From Actinomycetota bacterium (GTDB lineage: Bacteria > Actinomycetota > Actinomycetes > S36-B12), in contig WLLZ01000004.1 of assembly GCA_009700485.1 (NCBI GenBank), positions 1 through 43,063 of the forward strand: 43,063 nt of DNA, in the 5' to 3' direction. Both the position numbers and the translations under genes were made by a program. Each line of letters starts with the position of its first letter. Position 1 is the stretch's first letter. Under the pieces are notes generated by a model. The model ran no database searches. It was not told where the DNA came from and saw only the letters and a list, made by a program, of their open reading frames with translations. Below, in pieces: positions 7,795 through 17,162 of the stretch.

Positions 7795-8718
7795 GTGAGC
7801 CACCCGCCAATCGTCATATCCCCAGAAGTCGCCCAAGCCCTTGCCGATAACCGCGGCGTCGTGGCCCTTGAATCCACCATCATCAGCCATGGCTTACCGC
7901 GCCCAGAGAACCTCCGGGTAGCGCTCGAAGTCGAGGCCACGGTCCGAACTCAAGGCGCAGTGCCGGCAACCATTGCGATTCTCGATGGCACCGTCTACGT
8001 CGGGCTCGATGGCGGGCACTTAGACCAGGTGGCTAATCGAGACGACGTTAGCAAAGTCTCGGTGCGCGATATCGCGACAATCATTGCCCGAGGCGGCAGT
8101 GGCGCCACCACCGTTGCGGCCACCAGCCACCTCGCCCAGCTGGTCGGAATCGAGGTATTCGCCACCGGCGGCTTGGGTGGCGTACATCGCGACGCCCGCC
8201 AAAGTTGGGATGAATCTGCAGATCTGACGACCTTGGGTCAGACCCCCATCACCGTGGTTTGTGCTGGGGTGAAATCGATTCTCGACGTTGGAGCCACCCT
8301 CGAACGGCTGGAAACCCTAAATGTTGGTGTCCTGGGCTACGACACCATGTCCTTCCCGGGCTTTTATCTCAGCGATAGCGGATTTCCGGTTACCTGGTCA
8401 GTTGCCAGCCCCGAAGAAGTTGCCGCCATCATGTCTGCCCGCCGCGCGATGAGAGTTTCCACCGGGCTGATCGTGGCCTATCCCCTCCCCGAAGATCAGC
8501 AGCTCGACCCGGATTTACACGATCGAGTACTGCAAGATGGAATGCGCCTGGCGACTAAGCGCGGCGTCAAAGGCAAAGATGTAACGCCGTTCTTACTTGA
8601 TCACTTCCATCGATCAACACACGGCGCCAGCTTGGTCGTCAATACCAGCATAATTTTACGCAATGCCGATTTGGCGGCCAGGATCGCGGTTGCCTACGTC
8701 AGCTCACCTGATCGATGA
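7795..8718 (+). CDS. psuG: Pseudouridine-5'-phosphate glycosidase
   Basis: 307 residues starting at SHPPIVISPEVAQAL, with VALESTIISHGLPRPEN (about 23-39), the ATIAILDGTVYVGL strand, the ATGGLGGVHRDA motif and CAGVKSILDVGATLERLET, all typical of PsuG. The enzyme splits pseudouridine 5'-phosphate into uracil and ribose 5-phosphate. GTG 7795 is preferred over TTG 7771 because homologues begin close to this point and a TACGGT box fits a leaderless start. The kinase gene overlaps its stop by 4 bp (ATGA), so the two form an operon for pseudouridine salvage. Confidence 0.92.
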   Translation: MSHPPIVISPEVAQALADNRGVVALESTIISHGLPRPENLRVALEVEATVRTQGAVPATIAILDGTVYVGLDGGHLDQVANRDDVSKVSVRDIATIIARGGSGATTVAATSHLAQLVGIEVFATGGLGGVHRDARQSWDESADLTTLGQTPITVVCAGVKSILDVGATLERLETLNVGVLGYDTMSFPGFYLSDSGFPVTWSVASPEEVAAIMSARRAMRVSTGLIVAYPLPEDQQLDPDLHDRVLQDGMRLATKRGVKGKDVTPFLLDHFHRSTHGASLVVNTSIILRNADLAARIAVAYVSSPDR

Positions 8719-9602
8719 AAGCGCCATTTGTGCTGGTCGGTGACCTCTTGATTGATATCACCGCGGTCACAAGTGGTCCCATCAACTATGCCAGTGACAC
8801 CCCGGCGCAGATCAGTGTGCGTCCGGGTGGCGCAGGCGCCAACACCGCATCCTGGCTGGCGCACCTCGGTGAGAGTGTGCACCTAATAGGTGCACTCGGC
8901 ACGGATGTCTTCGCCACGATGTTCCGGCAGTCATTCGCGAACACGGGTGTCCATCTGCACGCCACCGAGGTCACAGGCGCCCCGACCGGCACTTGCATAA
9001 TCATTGTTGACTCCACCGGTGAGCGCACGATGTTGCCAGATCCTGGCGCCAACTCATTTTTAGCGCCCTCTCAAATATCCAACTCGCTATTTTGCGCCGG
9101 GGCACATCTGCATCTGTCCGGTTATACGTTGCTCAATCCAGCCACCCGAGCGGTTGGGCAAATTGCCTTAGCTCGCGCCCGCGCTGACCACCTGACCTGC
9201 AGTTTGGATGCCGCATCCGCCGCGCCAATCTCGGCGAATCCGGGAGCTATTCGAGAAGTTCTGGGCCAGATCGACGTGCTTTTGGCTAATGCTGACGAAG
9301 CCGCAGCCCTCACCGGCTTTACCGACCCCGCTCAGGCCCTAGCCGCTCTTGCCGAAGTCGTTGACACGGTGGTAATCAAGTGCGGGCCACAGGGCGCCTT
9401 GGCCGCCCAGGGGAATCAACACGCCCAGGTGCCAGCGCTACCGGCCAAGGTGGTCGACACCACCGGGGCCGGGGATGCCTTTGCCGCTGGCTTCTTGGTC
9501 AGCTGGCGGGCGGGGCAGCCCCTCATCGAGGCCGTTATGGCGGGAGTGCGAGAAGCCACACAGGCAATCGGCCGTGTCGGAGCCGGCCCGAAGGCCCTGT
9601 GA
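8715..9602 (+). CDS. psuK: PfkB-family kinase, probable pseudouridine kinase
   Basis: 295 residues of ribokinase fold: PGGAGANTASWLAHLG (38-52) near the N-terminus and DTTGAGDAFAAGF (248-260) with catalytic-base Asp254 near the C-terminus. The four-base overlap with psuG argues that it phosphorylates pseudouridine to supply PsuG. The sequence alone does not exclude another nucleoside or sugar, so the symbol rests on context. parC follows after 91 bp. Confidence 0.8.
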   Translation: MKAPFVLVGDLLIDITAVTSGPINYASDTPAQISVRPGGAGANTASWLAHLGESVHLIGALGTDVFATMFRQSFANTGVHLHATEVTGAPTGTCIIIVDSTGERTMLPDPGANSFLAPSQISNSLFCAGAHLHLSGYTLLNPATRAVGQIALARARADHLTCSLDAASAAPISANPGAIREVLGQIDVLLANADEAAALTGFTDPAQALAALAEVVDTVVIKCGPQGALAAQGNQHAQVPALPAKVVDTTGAGDAFAAGFLVSWRAGQPLIEAVMAGVREATQAIGRVGAGPKAL

Positions 9603-9693
9603 CCGACGAGAATCGGGGACACTTCCCAGTTTTTACCGGCCGGTGCACTCTGCGCCCGGGCTGGAGTTCGGGGTTTGGCAAGAAGGGCTGAGG

Positions 9694-12141
9694 ATGGCTA
9701 GGCGCTCGACGAAGGCGGTTGCACCCGGTGATGGACGCATCGTCGATATTGACGTGTCCGATGAAATGCGGGCTTCTTTTTTGGAGTACGCCTATTCGGT
9801 CATTTACGCGCGAGCCTTACCCGACGCCCGCGACGGCCTCAAGCCGGTGCAACGGCGAATTCTATTTCAGATGGCGCAGATGGGCCTTCGACCAGAGCGC
9901 GGGCACGTAAAGAGTGCGCGTGTCGTCGGTGAGGTCATGGGCCGACTTCACCCACACGGTGATTCGGCCATTTATGACGCGCTAGTTCGCATGGCCCAGC
10001 CGTTTACTCTGCGACTGCCCATGGTCGACGGCCACGGCAACTTTGGCTCACCCGATGATGGACCAGCCGCTATGCGATATACCGAAGCCCGGCTAGCCGC
10101 AGCGGCTCTTGATATGACCTTGAGTCTGGACGAGGACGTTGTTGATTTTGTTCCGAATTACGACGGCCGTGAAACCGAACCGACGGTGCTGCCTGCGGCT
10201 ATTCCGAATCTGCTCGTAAATGGGGCTTCCGGTATCGCCGTTGGGATGGCCACCACCTTGGTGCCCCACAACCTCGGTGAAGTTATCGGTGCTACCCGAT
10301 ACCTCATCAAAAATCCGAAAGCGGATCTTGGTGAGATCATGAAGTTCATCCCCGGGCCCGATCTACCCGGTGGCGGAGTAATCATCGGCCTCGCTGGCGT
10401 CCGCGAGGCCTATGAATCCGGGCGGGGCACCTTTCGGATTCGAGCCCGCACCCGCATTGACCAAGTCTCACCGAGGCGCCGCGGCATCATCGTCACCGAA
10501 TTGCCGATGAATGTCGGTCCAGAAAGAGTTATCGAACGTATTAAGGATCTTGTTCAAAGTAAGAAACTACTGGGCATCGCCGATGTGACTGACCTAACCG
10601 ACGGTGATTCCGGACTCAATTTGGTTATCGATATCAAGAACGGTTTTCACGCTGAGGCCGTACTTGAGAACCTCTTCAAGCTCACCCCGATGGAAGAATC
10701 GGTCAATATAAATGCGGTCGCACTTGTCGAAGGTCAACCGCAGACGTTGGGGCTACTTACTTTATTGCACGTCTTCATCGATCACCGACTCGAAGTTGTG
10801 CGTCGCCGCAGTCTGTTCCGTCGCACAAAAGCTCAAGATCGACTGCATTTGGTTGCTGGTTTGCTCACGGCCATCCTCGATATCGACGAGGTAATTCAAC
10901 TTATTCGCGAGTCTGATGATGCCGCAGCAGCAAAGGCGCGATTAATTGAAGTGTTCGACCTGAGCGAAGTCCAGTCTTCTTATATACTCGAGATGCCGCT
11001 GCGAAGACTTACCAAGTTCTCACGAATTGAACTGGAGAAAGAGTCCGATGTCCTTAAGCGTGAGATTGAAGAACTCACCAAAATCCTTGATAACGACAGC
11101 GAGCTGCGCGCATTAGTGTCCGATGAACTAGCTGCGATTGCGCAGGCTCATGCAACTCCACGTCGCACTTTGCTGATGGAAGCCGGTGCCGCCCCGATTT
11201 CTGCCGCGGTGCCACTAGAGGTTGACGATGAACCATGCGTGGTGTTGATGTCGAGCACCGGGCTTTTGGCCCGCACCGCTGACCAGCGATTCGAACAGGT
11301 GGGTGATATCGCGCGCGCTAATCATGATGTGATCATCAGCGCGGTCCCCGCCACCAATCGAGGGTCCATTGGGTTAGTTACCAGTACCGGCACACTCATT
11401 CGACTTTCGGTGGTTGACCTGCCCGCCCTGCCATCGGTGATTGGCATTCCCGCCTTGTCCGCCGGAGCGCAGGTCGGCGCTTTCGTCGACCTACCACTTG
11501 GTGAGTCTGCCCTATGTTTAACCACCCTTGATGAGACCGGTGGCATTGCCTTAGCCACCGCAAATGGGGTCGTCAAAAGAGTCCTCCCGGATGGGCTCAC
11601 CAATAAGGACTCATGGGAGATCATTCGACTTGATGAAGGTGATCAGGTGGTGGGCGCCATCGGCCTCGACGAGGCGGCGGCCGAGACTTCCGAATTAGTT
11701 TTCGTCACCTCAGATGGCCAATTACTGCGGTTTGCGGCAAGTGCGGTGCGACCACAGGGCCGGGCCGCTGGCGGCATGGCAGGGGTGCGCCTCGCCCCTG
11801 GAGCCCGAGTCACTTCCTTTACCGCATTAACTCCGGCGGCGAGCGCCGTGGTGGTTACTATCGCCGGTTCCGCAGATGCACTGCCGGGCACCGACGCCGG
11901 CAGTATCAAGATCACTCCCCTAGCCGAATATCCCGCAAAGGGCCGAGGTACCGGCGGGGTGCGCTGCCATAAATTCCGCTCCGGCGAAGACACCCTGGTA
12001 TTGGCCTGGGTCGGAATAGGTCCGGCACGCGCCGCTACCGCATCGGGAGTTCCGGCGGACTTACCGACGGTCCTGGGTAAAAGAGATGGCACCGGATCAC
12101 CCGGTACCACACCAATTTCTGGGCTTGGCGGGCAACTGTGA
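9694..12141 (+). CDS. parC: DNA topoisomerase IV subunit A (GyrA-like)
   Basis: 815 residues of type IIA topoisomerase A subunit: the winged-helix/QRR region (DGLKPVQRRIL, 47-57), GHGNFGSPDDGPAAMRYTEARL with catalytic Tyr129, the long coiled-coil tower, and a C-terminal beta-pinwheel. The enzyme pairs with ParE to decatenate daughter chromosomes. It is called ParC rather than GyrA because the B subunit lies close by next to sigA, as in other actinobacteria, while gyrase is normally at oriC. The frame is open further upstream; ATG 9694 was chosen for its AAGGG/GAGG ribosome site and for homologous length. Confidence 0.93.
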   Translation: MARRSTKAVAPGDGRIVDIDVSDEMRASFLEYAYSVIYARALPDARDGLKPVQRRILFQMAQMGLRPERGHVKSARVVGEVMGRLHPHGDSAIYDALVRMAQPFTLRLPMVDGHGNFGSPDDGPAAMRYTEARLAAAALDMTLSLDEDVVDFVPNYDGRETEPTVLPAAIPNLLVNGASGIAVGMATTLVPHNLGEVIGATRYLIKNPKADLGEIMKFIPGPDLPGGGVIIGLAGVREAYESGRGTFRIRARTRIDQVSPRRRGIIVTELPMNVGPERVIERIKDLVQSKKLLGIADVTDLTDGDSGLNLVIDIKNGFHAEAVLENLFKLTPMEESVNINAVALVEGQPQTLGLLTLLHVFIDHRLEVVRRRSLFRRTKAQDRLHLVAGLLTAILDIDEVIQLIRESDDAAAAKARLIEVFDLSEVQSSYILEMPLRRLTKFSRIELEKESDVLKREIEELTKILDNDSELRALVSDELAAIAQAHATPRRTLLMEAGAAPISAAVPLEVDDEPCVVLMSSTGLLARTADQRFEQVGDIARANHDVIISAVPATNRGSIGLVTSTGTLIRLSVVDLPALPSVIGIPALSAGAQVGAFVDLPLGESALCLTTLDETGGIALATANGVVKRVLPDGLTNKDSWEIIRLDEGDQVVGAIGLDEAAAETSELVFVTSDGQLLRFAASAVRPQGRAAGGMAGVRLAPGARVTSFTALTPAASAVVVTIAGSADALPGTDAGSIKITPLAEYPAKGRGTGGVRCHKFRSGEDTLVLAWVGIGPARAATASGVPADLPTVLGKRDGTGSPGTTPISGLGGQL

Positions 12142-13109
12142 GCACCGACTGTTCCAGTGCGGCGCGCGAAGTCGGTGAACCACTCGCAGGTACCGCACCG
12201 GTTGCCACCTGCTGGATTTTGATCGAGCAGCCGGGGCCCTGGGGCAAGAATGCCCTCCTTGACGCGCGCCTTGAACCGGGAGTCGGCCAACTGCTAACAG
12301 ACCGAGCCGAAGACACCGGGGTTTCAATCTTGCTGGTGCGCCACCCAGACCGCCTAGAGCCGGCCTCAGTTGTTGCGGGTAGAAATGTTTGGGTAGTCCA
12401 TACCTCCCCTGGCGCGACTCGCATGCGCCACGGCATCATGTCCGATGTATCAGTTATCGCGGATTGGGATTTTCCTGAGCTCGCCGCGGGCTCCCTGCCG
12501 CCATTTGGGGTATCTACCAGCCAGCCGTTGCTCTTGGTCTGCACCCACAGCGGCCGCGATGCTTGCTGCGCGTTACATGGTCGAGCCCTCATTACCGATC
12601 TTCTCAAAAACGTCAGCGTCGAGGATCGAGGATTTATCTGGGAATCCAGCCACATTGGCGGCCATCGGTTTGCTCCTACAGTCATGAGCCTGCCATGCGG
12701 AGCCGTTTTCGGTCGACTCACGGTTGACAATGCGATCGAGATATTTTCCAGCTCTCAGCGACTGCTGTTAACTCCCGACAATTACCGCGGCCGCACCTGC
12801 TATTCGCCACCACTGCAGGTTGCTGAAATCGTCGTCCGACAAAACATGGGTATTTTCGAGCGCGATGTGCTGGATGTGCTTCGAGTAATAGATGATCGCG
12901 CCTTGCCTATGCCGGCGCTAGCGCAGCTACCAGCGGTTGGCGAATCACTAGTTGCCGAGGTGCGCCACGAAGACGGACGGGCTTGGCAGGTGAACCTTAG
13001 GCGTGAAGAACTTACCCAACCGCGACCTAAATCATGTGGGAGCGAACCCACCACCGCCGCCATTTGGCGTAGTGTCGGCCTAGCCGAAGCCACGCCATGG
13101 CACCACTGA
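12138..13109 (+). CDS. Sucrase/ferredoxin-like family protein
   Basis: 323 residues with the thioredoxin-like [2Fe-2S] signature of this family: CTHSGRDACCALHGR (Cys135 and Cys143/144), then ESSHIGGHRFAPT (two His, 172 and 176) and LPCGAVFGRL. These Cys and His residues are the presumed cluster ligands. The true redox partner is unknown; 'sucrase' is a historical name. The GTG start overlaps the parC stop by 4 bp (GTGA). The convergent neighbour is an FprA-type reductase gene, which hints at an electron-transfer link, but the strand arrangement does not prove one. Confidence 0.85.
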   Translation: MSTDCSSAAREVGEPLAGTAPVATCWILIEQPGPWGKNALLDARLEPGVGQLLTDRAEDTGVSILLVRHPDRLEPASVVAGRNVWVVHTSPGATRMRHGIMSDVSVIADWDFPELAAGSLPPFGVSTSQPLLLVCTHSGRDACCALHGRALITDLLKNVSVEDRGFIWESSHIGGHRFAPTVMSLPCGAVFGRLTVDNAIEIFSSSQRLLLTPDNYRGRTCYSPPLQVAEIVVRQNMGIFERDVLDVLRVIDDRALPMPALAQLPAVGESLVAEVRHEDGRAWQVNLRREELTQPRPKSCGSEPTTAAIWRSVGLAEATPWHH

Positions 13110-13133
13110 TGAGCTACTACCAAGATTGAACTA

Positions 13134-14498
13134 TTAACCGTGATTTAGTTGTGCCGCTTTAAGTAAATCTTTGGTGCTTTGAATAGTGGTTCGGTCGCGA
13201 CCTTTACCGGCACCAAGTGCTCGCTCAGCCGCATCAATTGAGCGCCAACCTAAATTATCAATAACCTGTTTCCCGGAGCCGGCCAGCCAGGAGTCAAAAT
13301 CGCTTGGGTTCGACATTGGCGCTATCGGCAATTTATCGCAATCAGCCAGCAGCGAGGCCACGGTTGCGGTCGCATCCTTCTTATTCGTACCGATGATCCC
13401 GGTTGGGCCACGCTTGATCCAGCCGGCCACGTATTCACCGCTCACCGCGCCACCGTCACACTGAACTCGACCGTCCACGTGCGGGATAACGTTGCGATCT
13501 TCATCAAATGGCACACCAGGTAAGGCCAGGCCCCGGTAACCGACACTGCGAACCACCAGATCTGCAGCAATCACGAAAGTCTCGCCGGTGCCTTTGGCGC
13601 CACCTGCGCCATCTAGCTCGGTGCGCTCGACGACCACCTCACGCACTCGAGTATCACCGCGTAGCTCTACCGGACGAGCCATGAAGTGCAAGTGAATACG
13701 CCGTGATTTTCCAGTTTGCTCTTTTGTGGCCCACGCTTTAACTACTTCGACATTGCGAGCCACCGCTTTATCGTCGGCAATAACTTGCTCACTCGCGGCA
13801 TCGAACACTAACTCGGCAGGGTCGACCACGATGTCAGCGTCAGCCAGTTCACCCAGTTCACGCAGTTCTTTTGTGGTGTAGGTGGCCTGTGCCGGCCCCC
13901 GCCTGCCCAGTACATGGATATCGGTGATCACCGACTTTCGCAGGGTGTCGAATACGTAGTCGGGCATATCAGTGTGAGTGAGTTCGCCAACAGTTTTCGC
14001 CAACACGCGGGTAACGTCAACTGCCACATTGCCTACACCCACCACAACGACACAGGTAGCTGTCGGGATTAGCCGCTCAAAAGTCTCGCGATCAGCATCG
14101 GGGTGCCCGCAGTACCAAGCCACTAGGTCGGTGGCGGCCACACTGGCATCTAGCTCTTCACCTGGTATCGCAAGTCGACGGTCACGGGAGGCGCCATAGG
14201 TGAATACGATGGCATCGAAGTACTCGTGCAGTGTGGCAACCGAAATATCAACCCCAACCTCGACATTGCCGATGAAACGCACCCCAGGCTTTTCGAATAC
14301 TTTGTCAAGGGTGTCGCGCACCGAACGAATACTGACGTGGTCAGGGGCTACGCCGTAACGCACCAAGCCAAATGGCACCGGCAATTTGTCAATGACATCA
14401 ACAGTGACCGGGATCTCCTGTTGGCTAACTAGCGCATCCGCCGCATACATACCTGATGGACCAGAACCAACCACTGCAACGCGTAACGATCGAGCCAT
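13134..14498 (-). CDS. fprA: Ferredoxin/adrenodoxin-type NADP reductase (FprA-like)
   Basis: 454 residues: N-terminal FAD-binding VAVVGSGPSGMYAA (7-20), the hallmark PFGLVRYGVAPDH, a GVGNVAVDVTRVL NADP-binding segment, and a C-terminal GWIKRGPTGIIGTNKKDA. This is the adrenodoxin-reductase family, which transfers electrons from NADPH to ferredoxin, for example to cytochromes P450. The ATG is preceded by GGAGG at proper spacing. It lies 54 bp downstream of parE on the same strand. The P450 at 33928-35148 could be one of its indirect clients. Confidence 0.93.
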   Translation of the reverse strand: MARSLRVAVVGSGPSGMYAADALVSQQEIPVTVDVIDKLPVPFGLVRYGVAPDHVSIRSVRDTLDKVFEKPGVRFIGNVEVGVDISVATLHEYFDAIVFTYGASRDRRLAIPGEELDASVAATDLVAWYCGHPDADRETFERLIPTATCVVVVGVGNVAVDVTRVLAKTVGELTHTDMPDYVFDTLRKSVITDIHVLGRRGPAQATYTTKELRELGELADADIVVDPAELVFDAASEQVIADDKAVARNVEVVKAWATKEQTGKSRRIHLHFMARPVELRGDTRVREVVVERTELDGAGGAKGTGETFVIAADLVVRSVGYRGLALPGVPFDEDRNVIPHVDGRVQCDGGAVSGEYVAGWIKRGPTGIIGTNKKDATATVASLLADCDKLPIAPMSNPSDFDSWLAGSGKQVIDNLGWRSIDAAERALGAGKGRDRTTIQSTKDLLKAAQLNHG

Positions 14499-14552
14499 GC
14501 CGTGACCTCCAAGTGGCTAGTTAACTGGGCCTACTTGCCGCAGAGCGTATTA

Positions 14553-16694
14553 CTAGGCATCGATTCGCTCCCGATCTAACCCTGCCGCACCTTCGACAAT
14601 GAACTCCTTTCGAGGGGCAACTTCACCGCCCATTAGGAGATCGAATACCGCGCTCGCCCCGGCAACATCCTTCATGGTGATTCGACGCAGAGTCCGGTGG
14701 GCGGGATCCATTGTGGTCTCGCGCAGTTGGCCAGCATCCATCTCACCTAATCCCTTATAGCGCTGGATAGGATCCTTGACTTTCTTGCCGCGTTTATTCG
14801 CATCGGCTACAACCGACTTCATCTCGCCATCGGAGTAGGTGTAGATAAGGTCATTGGGTTTGCTCCCGGCATTCACAATTTCGAGTCGATGAAGTGGTGG
14901 CACTGCCGCATAGACCCGCCCGGCCTCCAACAGTGGGTGCAGATACCGGTTGATCAAGGTCAATAGCAGACATCGAATATGCGCACCGTCAACATCTGCA
15001 TCGGACATCAGGATCACTTTGCCGTATCGCGCTTGCTCAAGATCAAATGAACGACCAGAACCAGCCCCGATCACCTGAATAATCGAGGCGCACTCAGTGT
15101 TCTTGAGCATGTCAGCGAGGGAGGACTTCTGAACATTCAAAATCTTGCCGCGGATCGGCAGCAGTGCTTGGTGATCGGCATTTCGGGCCACTTTCGCGGT
15201 ACCCAGCGCGCTATCGCCTTCAACGATGAACAATTCACTGCGCTCGACGTCGTCGGTTCGACAATCCACCAACTTAGCCGGCAAAGCAGATGACTCAAGT
15301 GCTGTCTTTCGCCGTTGGGTATCGCGGTGGGTCCGCGCAGCCACCCGTGCTCGCATGGCATTCGCGGCTTTCTCCAGGACCGACTTCGCGGCGACTTTCT
15401 CACCCCTGGGCGGGTTGGTAAACCACGTGGTTAACTCCTTGGTGACCACGTTACCCACTATCCGCGTGGCAGCGGGGGTTCCTAAAATCTCTTTAGTTTG
15501 GCCTTCAAATTGCGGCTCGGCGAGGCGCACGGTGACAACAGCGGTCAGGCCCTCAAAAACGTCATCCTTGGTGATGGTGTCTTCGGCGCCTTTTAGAATC
15601 TTCGCGGCTCGCACTTGGTCATTGACAGTCTTGACGATGGCTCTTTCAAATCCAGTCAGGTGGGTACCACCCTTTGGAGTCGCGATCACGTTCACGAAAG
15701 AACGAATATCGGATTCGTAACCGGCATCCCAGCGCAAGGCGATATCGACACCTAATTCGCGCTCAACATCTTGCGGAGTCATGTGCCCTTTGTCATCCAA
15801 CACCGGGATAGTCTCGTGGAAGTGCCCCTTGCCGTGCAATCGAATTACCGAGCTCACGGGCTCACCAACCGACAAGGCCTCGACATATTCAGTGATGCCA
15901 CCTTTGTGCTGAAAAGTCTCCTCGTAGCGATCTTCGGGATCGCGTAAATCGATAACCGTGATAAGTAATCCCGGGACTAAGAACGTGCTCTGCACTGCGC
16001 GTTCGCGTAGCCCTTCGCGGTCATAGGCGGCATCCTTGGTGAATACCTGCGAATCAGCCCACCACCGCACCCGGGTGCCGGTTCGAGTGCGCGGGCAGGT
16101 GCCAGCGATATGCAGACCACTCTTGCGGGTGAAATCCCCCATCGGACCAACTCCGTCAAAAACTCCGGGCACCCCCCGTCTAAAAGACATGGTGTGGGTC
16201 TTGGCCCCGCGGTCGACCTCAACATCTAGCCGCGCAGAAAGCGCATTGACCACCGAGGCACCAACCCCGTGTAGCCCGCCCGAGGCCGTATACGAACCGC
16301 CGCCGAACTTGCCGCCGGCATGTAACTTGGTCATCACGACTTCAACGCCGGTCAATTTAGTCTTGGGTTCAACATCGACGGGGATCCCGCGACCATCATC
16401 ACTAACCTCGGCCGAACCGTCAGGATGCAAAGTCACGGTGATTTTCTTGCATGAGCCGGCGAGTGCCTCATCAATCGCGTTGTCGACGATTTCCCAGAGA
16501 CAGTGCATTAATCCGCGGCCATCATTTGATCCGATGTACATTCCGGGCCGCTTACGCACGGCGTCTAAGCCCTCAAGCACGGCCAGATTCTTGGCGGTAT
16601 ACGCCCCGGCTGCAGCAATGCCTCCACCACCGGCACCGCCAGCGGCACTAGTTGCTGCCGATCGGGCTGTTTTCCGGGGCAATTTGGCGGCCAT
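14553..16694 (-). CDS. parE: DNA topoisomerase IV subunit B (GyrB-like)
   Basis: 713 residues. The GHKL ATPase is marked by EIVDNAIDEAL, DDGRGIPV and GLHGVGASVVNALS, the TOPRIM domain by EGDSALG and DADVDGAHI, and the C-terminus by the QRYKGLGEMD block. An Ala/Gly-rich low-complexity segment (about 8-33) precedes the conserved KNLAVLEGLDAVRKRPGMYIG. ATG 16694 is chosen because family similarity begins near it and TAATCT lies 7 nt upstream; the frame is open further upstream but without similarity. Partner of parC; the position next to sigA is conserved in actinobacteria. Confidence 0.93.
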   Translation of the reverse strand: MAAKLPRKTARSAATSAAGGAGGGGIAAAGAYTAKNLAVLEGLDAVRKRPGMYIGSNDGRGLMHCLWEIVDNAIDEALAGSCKKITVTLHPDGSAEVSDDGRGIPVDVEPKTKLTGVEVVMTKLHAGGKFGGGSYTASGGLHGVGASVVNALSARLDVEVDRGAKTHTMSFRRGVPGVFDGVGPMGDFTRKSGLHIAGTCPRTRTGTRVRWWADSQVFTKDAAYDREGLRERAVQSTFLVPGLLITVIDLRDPEDRYEETFQHKGGITEYVEALSVGEPVSSVIRLHGKGHFHETIPVLDDKGHMTPQDVERELGVDIALRWDAGYESDIRSFVNVIATPKGGTHLTGFERAIVKTVNDQVRAAKILKGAEDTITKDDVFEGLTAVVTVRLAEPQFEGQTKEILGTPAATRIVGNVVTKELTTWFTNPPRGEKVAAKSVLEKAANAMRARVAARTHRDTQRRKTALESSALPAKLVDCRTDDVERSELFIVEGDSALGTAKVARNADHQALLPIRGKILNVQKSSLADMLKNTECASIIQVIGAGSGRSFDLEQARYGKVILMSDADVDGAHIRCLLLTLINRYLHPLLEAGRVYAAVPPLHRLEIVNAGSKPNDLIYTYSDGEMKSVVADANKRGKKVKDPIQRYKGLGEMDAGQLRETTMDPAHRTLRRITMKDVAGASAVFDLLMGGEVAPRKEFIVEGAAGLDRERIDA

Positions 16695-16701
16695 TTGCCC
16701 T

Positions 16702-16707
16702 AGATTA
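16702..16707 (-). promoter_or_regulatory. Putative -10 box, leaderless parE mRNA
   Basis: TAATCT on the minus strand ends 7 nt before ATG 16694. An AGGG within the 7-nt gap could instead act as a weak ribosome site. Confidence 0.45.
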
Positions 16708-16879
16708 CGGCGAAATTGGCCGGATCTGTCCCCCGGCCGGTCGTGTCGTCCACAGATCATCGCAACGCGTTCGCTCTGCGTGAACCAACGGCCTGCGGCG
16801 TGTCGGGAATGCAATTGTGGTGAGAGACTGTTACCAATGGCGTCAAGCACAAATAAATGGCCGAGGAGGTGCCTGGTAC

Positions 16880-17098
16880 ATGACCACGACGATGACTGCC
16901 CCCGCACTTAGTGCGACCGATAGGTGTGACCGCTGTAACGCGCAGGCTTATGTGCGCGTGATATTGCACGGCGGCTCCGACCTGCTTTTCTGTGGGCATC
17001 ACTGGTCACGCCATGAACTGGTCCTGCGACCGAGAGCTGCGACCATCGTCGATGAGACCCATCGCCTAACGGATGCACCGGCTAGCGATAACCGGTAG
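16880..17098 (+). CDS. DUF7455 family small zinc-binding protein
   Basis: 72 residues: SATDRCDRCNAQAYVRV with Cys16/Cys19, then LLFCGHHWSRHE with Cys38 and nearby His, a compact zinc-finger pattern. The family is found in actinobacteria between sigA and parE, as here, and has no known function. The start is ATG 16880, decided by GAGGAGG ten bases upstream; the upstream in-frame extension lacks support. It is convergent with sigA, with 64 bp between the stops. Confidence 0.85.
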   Translation: MTTTMTAPALSATDRCDRCNAQAYVRVILHGGSDLLFCGHHWSRHELVLRPRAATIVDETHRLTDAPASDNR

Positions 17099-17162
17099 GA
17101 GATCTCAGAACGCTTCTTCGCACCGTTGATTGCAGTGCGCCACTGGATATCTTGGGTGCGGG

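Noticed and set aside
16036..16911. 291-codon plus-strand ORF opposite parE
   Set aside because: No family similarity; parE motifs on the minus strand explain the region fully.
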